DNA of 46,756 nt. It comes from Bacteroidales bacterium (GTDB lineage: Bacteria > Bacteroidota > Bacteroidia > Bacteroidales > UBA932). Under the pieces are notes generated by a model. It was not told the DNA's origin. It saw only the letters and a program-made list of their open reading frames with translations, and made no database searches. Both the position numbers and the translations under genes were made by a program. Of the stretch, positions 40,526 to 46,756 are shown piece by piece. The DNA lies in the NCBI GenBank assembly GCA_017479265.1, contig JAFVCK010000074.1, forward strand, positions 1-46,756. The letters are read 5' to 3'. Numbering within the stretch: position 1 is the first letter of the stretch; each line of letters opens with the position of its first letter.

Positions 40526-41764
40526 ATGATTATGAAGAAATATCTATATCTTATTCCGGTTATGGCCGGACTTATTTGTCTGAATTCCTGCACGATGGGG
40601 CTTTTCGGAGACACCCCCGGCCAGTTCAGCGCCGAGCAGGAGACCTATTCGTTCTCGGCGGCTGTCCAGGACGTTACGGTGAAATTCAATTGCGACAAAA
40701 TGTGGAGTGCGTCGCTTTCTGACGGTTCCTGGGCAAAGGTCATCAAGGAGACCATAGAAGAAGACAATGTCTCGGCCGGAGTAGTGGTGAGGGTCGCCTT
40801 CAACGGGAGTTCTTCAGAACGCAAGGACAAGCTCGTTGTCACCAGCGGCAGCAAGACCCTCGAGGTGGAACTTGTGCAGAAGCCGGTCGGCTCTTTCATT
40901 TCGGCTACCACCATATCATTGGACAAAGGTCCCCAGACCGTTACCCTCCAATCCGTTTCCGCATGGAAGATTGTCGCCAACGACGCCCCATGGCTTGTTA
41001 TAGAGCCCTCGTCCGGTCTTGTCGGCAGATACACCATCAGCTTTGCGGCAAAGGACGGAGGAAAAGAAGTCTATGAGCCCCGCAGCGCTACCGTCAACCT
41101 CGTCTATGACAATGCCACCATGCCGCTGACCGTCACTGAAAGCGCTATTGACGCTATAATACTTCCCGAAGACGAGTCCATGGTGGACAATACCATAAGG
41201 CTCGGCAATGTCGAGGGCAGCTTCTCCATCACGGTGGATGCGAACGTGGATTATTCCGTGTCCGTATCTAAGGACTGGCTCAAGTACAGGGACCGCACTA
41301 CCAAGGCGATGGAAGAGTCCGTCCTAAGCTTCGACTATTCTTCCAATACCCTCCAGGAGGACAGGGAGGCCGTCATAAAGATTGCCGCCAAGGACAATCC
41401 CGACCTGGTGCAGGAAATTACCGTCGTGCAGAGCGGCTATGACCCGGCGATTGAAATAAAGGTGCCCGGACTGTATGGGGCCAGTGATTCCGACACCTTC
41501 ATCTATGACGAGACCCGCCATCAGACGAGCCGTCATTACATGGATACATATCTGACTTTCCGCATCATGGATCCTGCCGAAGGCACCGTGCTGCAGGTCG
41601 CCGGATACAGTTCTGACATGCGTGAGGGCGAAACCGCCTCTCTTGCCATCCTTTCTGACCTTTCAATGGCACCCCTCCGCAAGGTTGCGACCCTGCTTGC
41701 CGCCAAAGACGGATTGGCCTGGTTCAAGTCCTCGGACGATACTGTCATCATAATCAAAATCTGA
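40526..41764 (+). CDS. BACON-domain lipoprotein
   Basis: A 412-aa lipoprotein; signal MIMKKYLYLIPVMAGLICLNSC (lipobox LNSC). Two ATGs (40526 and 40532) are possible. Three BACON-type or related beta-sandwich modules follow at about 35-125 (FSAAVQDVTVKFNCDKMWSASLSDGSWAKV ... VELVQKP), 128-210 and 225-315 (GSFSITVDANVDYSVSVSKDWLKY ... EITVVQSG), each with the W-containing core of the family. A further domain of about 95 residues ends the protein. BACON domains are proposed to bind carbohydrate or mucin. The gene is 5 bp upstream of the M6 metalloprotease gene, so the two are coexpressed; it could help target, inhibit or chaperone the protease (inference). Confidence 0.85.
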   Translation: MIMKKYLYLIPVMAGLICLNSCTMGLFGDTPGQFSAEQETYSFSAAVQDVTVKFNCDKMWSASLSDGSWAKVIKETIEEDNVSAGVVVRVAFNGSSSERKDKLVVTSGSKTLEVELVQKPVGSFISATTISLDKGPQTVTLQSVSAWKIVANDAPWLVIEPSSGLVGRYTISFAAKDGGKEVYEPRSATVNLVYDNATMPLTVTESAIDAIILPEDESMVDNTIRLGNVEGSFSITVDANVDYSVSVSKDWLKYRDRTTKAMEESVLSFDYSSNTLQEDREAVIKIAAKDNPDLVQEITVVQSGYDPAIEIKVPGLYGASDSDTFIYDETRHQTSRHYMDTYLTFRIMDPAEGTVLQVAGYSSDMREGETASLAILSDLSMAPLRKVATLLAAKDGLAWFKSSDDTVIIIKI

Positions 41765-41769
41765 GTTCC

Positions 41770-43626
41770 ATGAAAAAGTTCATTCTCACCATATCGGCTG
41801 CTGCGGCAGTGGTCTGTGCCTATGCAATTCCCGCCAAGAGAGGCCCCATAACCGTGACCCAGCCTGACGGCAGCACCATCACCATCCTGATAACCGGCGA
41901 CGAGTTCTCGCACAAGGTGACCGATCTTTCCGGAAATGTCCTCACATCCGACGAGAACGGCTTCTATCGCAGGGCCGTGATGAGAGGTCCCGCTCCGACA
42001 GCCAAGCAGATGAAGATGAGAAGCCAGGTCAAGGAAATGCGCAGGGTCTCCCGTGCCAATACTTCGCAGAACAAGGGCGTAAAGCACATTCCCGTGCTTC
42101 TTGTCAACTTCGCCAACAAGAAGTTCTCCATCAGCAATCCCCAGACGGCATTCACCAACATGCTCAACCAGGACGGCTACAGGGACAATGGAGGCACCGG
42201 TTCCGTCCAGAACTTCTATGTTGACAATTCCGACGGGCAGTACACCCCCGTGTTCGATGTCTATGGCCCTTATACCGTGTCCAAGAACTACAGTTACTAC
42301 GGAGGCTCCAGCGGTACCGAGAACCCTGAACAGTGCCTGGACGAGGCCTGCAAGCTGGCTGATTCCGATGTCGATTTCTCCCAGTACGACCATGACGGGG
42401 ATGGAATCGTGGACATGCTGCTTTTCTATTATGCAGGATATAACCAGGCCGAGGGTGCATCCAATACGATATGGCCGCACCAGTGGTCCCAGCAGTACAG
42501 CAGCTATGCCGACAACAAATATGACAATACTAAGATAGGCAATTACTTCTGTACTTCGGAACTCAAGGGCACAAGCGGTACATCCATGTGCGGAATCGGC
42601 ACCACCTGCCATGAGTTCGGCCACTCACTCGGCCTTCCGGATTTCTATGATACGGACTACGAGACCAACGGTCAGAGCAACGCCGTGCTCGACTTCTCCA
42701 CCATGGACAGCGGCGCATATCTGAATAACGGATGTACTCCTCCGTATTTCGGAATAGAAGAGAGGATCATGCTCGGATGGATATCCTCCACTGCCATAAA
42801 GGAAGCTCCCCGGTCCGGCAGTCTCAGCATCCCTCCCGTGTATGAAAATATTGCCTACAAGACCTCTACTTCCATGACTGACGAGTACTTCCTGTATGAG
42901 TATCGCGACGGCACGGGATGGGACAAGTACCTGCCCAAGGGAATGGTGGTCTATCATGTTGACAAATCGACCCGCCAGGTCAAAATCAAGGACGAATACG
43001 GTTACACTCGCACCGTGACAGCCGGCCAGCTCTGGAACGACTGGGAGTCCTACAATGCCATCAACGAGAACGGCTCCCATCCATGCTATTATGTTGTTCC
43101 CGCCCCGGACCCTGAAAATGTGAAGTACAAGCAGGAGTATTGGTCCGGTTACGGATATTATTATGCAGGCGAAATGAGCGAAATCCCTTTCCCAGGCTCC
43201 ATGAAAGTGACTACGTTCAGGCCCAAGGACTGGAACGGAGTCTCCGCCGACTTTGAATTCAGGAATATAGCCGTTTCCGGTGGTTATGCAACAATGGCCA
43301 TATATCAATACGGAGGTTCGGAAGACCCCGGCGTGTCCGACGACCCCGTATCCACCGATCCCGACCCGCTCCCCGACTGGGGCTTCAACTACATAGTTCC
43401 TTCCGAGGCTTACAGCGTAGGAGAAAGGCTGGAACTGAAGGTCCGCATGGCCGGAGATGCCAAATACAAGGAGGTGGTCTGGTATATGGATGACAAGAAG
43501 GTCTCCACTCCCGTCACCCTGTCCGAAGGCCGCCATGTCATCATGGCCGAGGTTACCTTGTCCGACGATACCGTGGAGCTTATCGAAATGGTGATAAACG
43601 TCGGGAGGACCCCTGCAAGCCAGTAG
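41770..43626 (+). CDS. secreted M6 family metalloprotease (immune inhibitor A-like)
   Basis: A 618-aa secreted zinc protease. Sec signal MKKFILTISAAAAVVCAYAIPA, an N-terminal propeptide region to about residue 110, then the M6 catalytic domain. The zinc motif HExxHxxGxxD is at about 281-291 (HEFGHSLGLPD). Calcium-type loops are visible (YDHDGDGIVDML), and the Met turn is likely in DFSTMDSGAYL. After about residue 510 an Asp/Pro/Ser linker (EDPGVSDDPVSTDPDPLPD) leads to a C-terminal beta module of about 90 residues that could be a binding or sorting domain; a typical type IX secretion signal is not evident. It is cotranscribed with the BACON lipoprotein. It may act on host or mucin proteins (inference). 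Confidence 0.92.
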   Translation: MKKFILTISAAAAVVCAYAIPAKRGPITVTQPDGSTITILITGDEFSHKVTDLSGNVLTSDENGFYRRAVMRGPAPTAKQMKMRSQVKEMRRVSRANTSQNKGVKHIPVLLVNFANKKFSISNPQTAFTNMLNQDGYRDNGGTGSVQNFYVDNSDGQYTPVFDVYGPYTVSKNYSYYGGSSGTENPEQCLDEACKLADSDVDFSQYDHDGDGIVDMLLFYYAGYNQAEGASNTIWPHQWSQQYSSYADNKYDNTKIGNYFCTSELKGTSGTSMCGIGTTCHEFGHSLGLPDFYDTDYETNGQSNAVLDFSTMDSGAYLNNGCTPPYFGIEERIMLGWISSTAIKEAPRSGSLSIPPVYENIAYKTSTSMTDEYFLYEYRDGTGWDKYLPKGMVVYHVDKSTRQVKIKDEYGYTRTVTAGQLWNDWESYNAINENGSHPCYYVVPAPDPENVKYKQEYWSGYGYYYAGEMSEIPFPGSMKVTTFRPKDWNGVSADFEFRNIAVSGGYATMAIYQYGGSEDPGVSDDPVSTDPDPLPDWGFNYIVPSEAYSVGERLELKVRMAGDAKYKEVVWYMDDKKVSTPVTLSEGRHVIMAEVTLSDDTVELIEMVINVGRTPASQ

Positions 43627-43650
43627 TGCTTCGTGCCCTATTGAATTATT

Positions 43651-43685
43651 ATCCCGGACTCCTTTGGCAGGGGCCCGGGATTTCT
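43651..43685. terminator. bidirectional terminator between the M6 and VWA genes
   Basis: ATCCCGG (43651-43657) pairs with CCGGGAT (43675-43681), extended inward by a CTCC/GGGG pairing, with a loop of about 7 nt. A short T-rich tail follows on the plus strand, and AT-rich sequence on the other side could serve the minus strand. It sits between convergent genes. Confidence 0.65.
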
Positions 43686-43717
43686 ATATATGCAGAAGTT
43701 AGTGTGTGAAATGTGCT

Positions 43718-44974
43718 TTACTGTGCTGGCTCTTCTTGGGAACCGCTCGAAGGCTGCTCCGCTGCGGGAGTCTCCGTATAGTAGTTTATTAGCCTGATTA
43801 TGAGGTCATTGAGCTTCTCGACCTGGTAGTCTCCCACGGAGGCTTCTATATGGTCGTTGCCCACTCCGCTGTCATTGGTTATGAATACGTATGTGGCGTT
43901 CGTAGCGATGGAGAACATCCTGAGCAGGGCCTCGGTACTCTTCTCTATTCCGCTGGCGGAAATAGGTATGAGCTTTATGCCGTTCTGGGCATAAATGCGG
44001 ATGGATTTGTGGAGGCTTTCTATAATTGCAGGGTCGTCATGGGCAGGAGCGTCCAGGAGCATGAATGCCAGACGGGTCATGGCCTCTGAACTCCAGCTGA
44101 GTTCCTGGATAGAAGCCTCAAGTGCGGAGTGCACCGCCTCGGGATAATCTCCGCCTCCGTCAGCGTTCTGGGCCTCGATGAAATCCCTTGTGACCGAAAG
44201 CTCGTCGTTGAAGTTGGAGGTGCGGGTCAGGTAGTCGTCGCCCTCATCCCTGTAGAACACTGCTCCGGTGCGGATTTTCATGCCGGACTGGCTTTCCATT
44301 ACCTTTTTTATGATGCTGACCATGTCGCTCTTGAGGAACATTATCTCATCCGCCATGGAGCCGGTGGCATCCACTATGAAGGCTATGTCTGCCGCATATT
44401 GGGTACTGATGGGACTGATTGTATATACATTGGTCTTGACCTCGTCGTCCTGGAACCATGTGACCGCGGGTATCTCTTCCATGGTCTTTCCGGCAATGGC
44501 CAGGGAAAGTCCTGAGGAGGCATATTTGCCGTCGTAAAGGCCTGTCCAGCATTCGGCTCTTCCGTGGTTGTCAGTTTTGGTAGTCCAGATGGCTGAGCCG
44601 TCCCTGAGGAGCTCCACCTTGGCTCCGCATACGGGAACGCCGTCCTCGTCCACGGCCTTGACGGCGACTCTGCCGTCAGTATAGAAGCCCCAGTCGCCGG
44701 TCATGTCCTTGAAATCTCCTTCAGCCAGCTTGCTCCAGAACTTCCAATTGTCGAGGTCATTCCATTCGCCTGCCGTGACTATTCCGGAGGCATCTCCGCC
44801 GCCCTGGCCGTTGCCGCCGTCGGAATACGCCGCTTCGGCATCCATGGGGTAGGCTCCTCCGCGCGAGTCGAAAGAAGCTGCGGAACCGGCCTTCATGCAA
44901 GAAAAAGCCAGGGCCGAGGCTGATGCCAGGGCTCCGGCTATGATGATGGTGTGTACAAACTTTGTCATAAGCAT
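43718..44974 (-). CDS. von Willebrand factor A domain lipoprotein
   Basis: A 418-aa lipoprotein (signal ends LAFSC; ATG 44972-44974 or ATG 44966-44968). A Gly/Asp-rich segment (about 30-65) leads to a carboxypeptidase-regulatory-like beta module (about 100-165: RVAVKAVDEDGVPVCGAKVELLRDGS). The VWA domain follows (about 190-385), starting ADIAFIVDATGSMADE; the MIDAS motif reads D-x-T-G-S instead of DxSxS, which is common in bacterial VWA domains. Further parts are FYRDEGDDY and LAFMLLDAPAHDD. The C-terminal tail is Pro/Glu/Ser-rich. Metal-dependent binding to a protein partner on the cell surface is likely; the partner is unknown. Confidence 0.85.
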   Translation of the reverse strand: MLMTKFVHTIIIAGALASASALAFSCMKAGSAASFDSRGGAYPMDAEAAYSDGGNGQGGGDASGIVTAGEWNDLDNWKFWSKLAEGDFKDMTGDWGFYTDGRVAVKAVDEDGVPVCGAKVELLRDGSAIWTTKTDNHGRAECWTGLYDGKYASSGLSLAIAGKTMEEIPAVTWFQDDEVKTNVYTISPISTQYAADIAFIVDATGSMADEIMFLKSDMVSIIKKVMESQSGMKIRTGAVFYRDEGDDYLTRTSNFNDELSVTRDFIEAQNADGGGDYPEAVHSALEASIQELSWSSEAMTRLAFMLLDAPAHDDPAIIESLHKSIRIYAQNGIKLIPISASGIEKSTEALLRMFSIATNATYVFITNDSGVGNDHIEASVGDYQVEKLNDLIIRLINYYTETPAAEQPSSGSQEEPAQ

Positions 44975-45000
44975 CGTTCAATCATTCAGACTATAAGATG

Positions 45001-45008
45001 CAAAGACA
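45001..45008 (-). promoter_or_regulatory. weak -7 box for the VWA lipoprotein gene
   Basis: The minus strand reads TGTCTTTG, seven of eight matches to TAnnTTTG, 26 bp before the first ATG. The upstream acyltransferase gene ends at 45024, so read-through is also possible. Confidence 0.35.
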
Positions 45009-45023
45009 AAGCGGAATGTTGCA

Positions 45024-45872
45024 TCAGATTTCGCTTCTTTTGACGAATTTGTCCGGCAGCGGCATCCCATATACGGACTCGCGGAGGAATGCGGTGAATT
45101 CGCCTATGTCCGCAATGCGGTCCTGGGCTTCCACGTCCAGAATCTCCCCGATGGCGACCCTCACCCTCTTGCCTCCTTTGTTGATGCCTTCACGGCAGAG
45201 ACGGGTCAGTCTCACTTTCCAGTCAATCAGGCCCAAAGCATAGTAATAGAGGGAGTTGCGGTCGAAAAACCTGACGGGCACAATGGGCACTCTCAGTTTC
45301 TTTATGATCTTGACGACGGATTCCTGCCACTGCCTGTCCCTTATGGACATTTCCTTGAGGCTGAGGTCGGAAACAGCTCCGGAAGGGAATATCCCGAGGG
45401 GATGGCCGTCGCGGACATGCTGCATGGAAAGGCGTACGCCCTGGAGGCTTTCCCTGGTCGGGGCCGATTTCTCGTTGCCGGTAGGGGTGACGGTGATGAA
45501 ACTGGGGCTGAAGGCCTTGAGATGGCCCAGCAACTTGTTGACCATCACCTTGTAGTCGCTCCTGAAGGTGCCGAACATGTCCACCAGGATGAGGCCGTCC
45601 ACACCTCCGTACGGGTGGTTGGCTATTGTGATGAAAGGACCTTCCGGAAGATGGAGAAGCCTGTCGTAATTGCCTATCTGATAGTCTGTCTTGAGGTATT
45701 GGAGGGTGTGCGTTGCAAACTCCTTCCCCTCGTGCATGGAATTGTCCTCATAGACCTTGGACAGTGCGTCCAGGGAGGTAATCCGGCACAGAGCCTTGTA
45801 TAGGATGGCGCCGCCCTTGCCGTTGAAAACAGGGGCCAGCTTGCGTGCGTCCTCGAGGCTGAGAAGTGCCAT
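45024..45872 (-). CDS. PlsC-like lysophospholipid acyltransferase
   Basis: A 282-aa acyltransferase of the PlsC/hemolysin-like group, which attaches fatty acyl chains to lipid precursors at the inner membrane. Visible motifs are ITIANHPYGGVDGLILVDM (the catalytic His-Asp block, here HPYGGVD with five residues between H and D, a spacing seen in the hemolysin-like branch), PTGNEKSAPT, and GIFPSGAVSDLS (the second conserved block). There is no obvious transmembrane helix. Bacteroides O-acyltransferases for glycine and ornithine lipids are relatives, so an aminolipid role is possible, but the usual partner N-acyltransferase is not next to it. It starts 2 bp after the CDP-alcohol phosphatidyltransferase gene, suggesting joint work in membrane lipid synthesis. 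Confidence 0.82.
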   Translation of the reverse strand: MALLSLEDARKLAPVFNGKGGAILYKALCRITSLDALSKVYEDNSMHEGKEFATHTLQYLKTDYQIGNYDRLLHLPEGPFITIANHPYGGVDGLILVDMFGTFRSDYKVMVNKLLGHLKAFSPSFITVTPTGNEKSAPTRESLQGVRLSMQHVRDGHPLGIFPSGAVSDLSLKEMSIRDRQWQESVVKIIKKLRVPIVPVRFFDRNSLYYYALGLIDWKVRLTRLCREGINKGGKRVRVAIGEILDVEAQDRIADIGEFTAFLRESVYGMPLPDKFVKRSEI

Positions 45873-45874
45873 CG

Positions 45875-46585
45875 CTACTTGTCTTTGTCCTTGCGCAGAG
45901 GCTCCAGGGCCGCGAAGTACCTGGCATCCTTGAACAGGCTGACGAGGTATGCCACCAGAAGGACCACCAATATCACTATCGCGATGTAGTCCAGAATCTT
46001 GAATGTAATCTCATGTCCGAGGACCGTGGTGGTCAGGGCGTAGTCCCTGATGGCGGGGACATAGATGAACAGCAGTCCGGCCAGGGCGATTATGATTCTC
46101 AGTTCGGTAGGGCCCATCTTCGCGTAGGTAAGCTTGAACTCGCCCTTGAGGTGGGAATTGATATAGACATATACCGAGAGCATGAGGTACGCGGCCAGCA
46201 CCATCAGGGCTATCTCAAGGTTCATCAGGGGGGATAGGCCGAAACCTGTGAACATCAGGGCCTCGTTGATGCAGTCCACGTTGTGGTCCAGGAAGAAGCC
46301 GTATCGGGGCCTCTGCTGGTTGCGCACCCTGGCTATGGTCCCGTCGAGGGAATCTCCGAACCAGTTGACTGCCAGGCCGAAAACCGACAGCCACAGCCAA
46401 TTGATGCTGTAATTGGACAGTACGCATCCGAGGCAGATTATGACCGCGCCGAGGAATCCCGTGAATGTCATCATGTCGGAAGTCACCCGGCGGGGGAGCC
46501 GTTCCGCTATCCATATAAGGGCTTTCTTCTCCGCCGCATTGAGCAGGGAAGTCTGTATTCTGACCGCTTGTTTCTGAGTCTCCAT
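45875..46585 (-). CDS. CDP-alcohol phosphatidyltransferase family membrane protein
   Basis: A 236-aa integral membrane enzyme with about six hydrophobic segments. The family signature D-x2-D-G-x2-A-R-x8/9-G-x3-D-x3-D is complete: DSLDGTIAR (starting about residue 77) and GFFLDHNVD. Such enzymes transfer a phosphatidyl group from CDP-diacylglycerol to an alcohol such as glycerol phosphate, serine or inositol (phosphate); the acceptor here cannot be told. The ATG at 46583-46585 is clear, and the 3' end is 2 bp before the acyltransferase gene. No terminator was seen between this pair and the VWA gene. Confidence 0.88.
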   Translation of the reverse strand: METQKQAVRIQTSLLNAAEKKALIWIAERLPRRVTSDMMTFTGFLGAVIICLGCVLSNYSINWLWLSVFGLAVNWFGDSLDGTIARVRNQQRPRYGFFLDHNVDCINEALMFTGFGLSPLMNLEIALMVLAAYLMLSVYVYINSHLKGEFKLTYAKMGPTELRIIIALAGLLFIYVPAIRDYALTTTVLGHEITFKILDYIAIVILVVLLVAYLVSLFKDARYFAALEPLRKDKDK

Positions 46586-46710
46586 ATCTTCTATTATTGT
46601 CTTACTATTATCTTAGCAAACCTTAGATTTGCAGTTTAGTTTTCTGTATCAAGGTTTGTACGACAAAAATAGTAAATTTATGCCGATATTGAAAGTTTAA
46701 CTAAAGGACA
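46586..46710. promoter_or_regulatory. divergent intergenic region with a plus-strand -7 box
   Basis: TAGATTTG at 46624-46631 on the plus strand fits TAnnTTTG exactly and TAAATTTA at 46673-46680 is a seven-of-eight match. No equally good box was found for the minus-strand lipid gene. AAAGGA (46703-46708) precedes an ATG at 46711. Confidence 0.4.
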
Positions 46711-46756
46711 ATGGAGCCGGGCGGTTCTCAATCTCTGCAAATGGGTAAGACCCGAG
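46711..46756 (+). CDS. possible 5' end of a gene cut by the window edge
   Basis: An ATG at 46711 with a Shine-Dalgarno-like AAAGGA just upstream opens 15 codons to the edge (MEPGGSQSLQMGKTR). The product cannot be recognised from so few residues, and coding status rests only on the start context and the promoter-like boxes upstream. Confidence 0.3.
   Translation, partial: MEPGGSQSLQMGKTR

Overview
The window looks like a chromosomal segment of a Bacteroidales bacterium. The evidence is SusC/SusD pairs and Bacteroidota lipoproteins (BACON, DUF4493/DUF6359, DUF4855, DUF5018 types), an nqrABCD operon, few Shine-Dalgarno sites, and several -7 boxes fitting the Bacteroidota sigma-ABfr pattern TAnnTTTG. 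DNA is moderately GC-rich with AT-rich promoters; isoleucine is often coded by ATA. A Rikenellaceae or Cryptobacteroides-like gut lineage is a guess only. No insertion sequence, prophage, integrase or CRISPR array was seen.

Layout. 1-3789 (minus): start of the Na+-translocating NADH:quinone reductase operon (nqrA, nqrB, nqrC, truncated nqrD), divergent from a pcrA/uvrD helicase gene (3859-6276, plus). Then come a candidate small RNA with its own promoter and terminator (about 6352-6421), tRNA-Gly(CCC) (6455-6527), and an M16 protease lipoprotein gene that starts 14 nt after the tRNA. A convergent DUF4493/DUF6359 lipoprotein gene follows.

10590-37285 (minus) is the main feature: a 17-gene polysaccharide utilisation locus that reads as one operon from a TAACTTTG promoter before susC to a strong terminator near 10590. 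In order: susC, susD, two related surface lipoproteins, a SIS sugar isomerase, a GH2 exo-glucosaminidase-like enzyme, a GH20 hexosaminidase, two unassigned glycosidase-like proteins (717 and 653 aa), a NAGPA-type phosphodiester glycosidase lipoprotein, a DUF4855 lipoprotein, then a redox block of four exported Gfo/Idh/MocA proteins with a divergent ApbE-like protein and a tiny membrane protein. Upstream lie an AraC/XylR-type regulator and a ROK kinase. My inference is that the locus takes up and degrades an amino-sugar glycan containing sugar phosphodiesters: GH20/GH2/NAGPA release sugars, ROK and SIS feed them to glycolysis, and the oxidoreductases act on oxidised or otherwise modified sugars. 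The substrate is unproven.

39421-46756: CNNM/CBS membrane protein, BACON lipoprotein plus M6 metalloprotease (plus strand), a bidirectional terminator, then (minus) a VWA lipoprotein, a PlsC-like acyltransferase and a CDP-alcohol phosphatidyltransferase. A possible gene start lies at the right edge.
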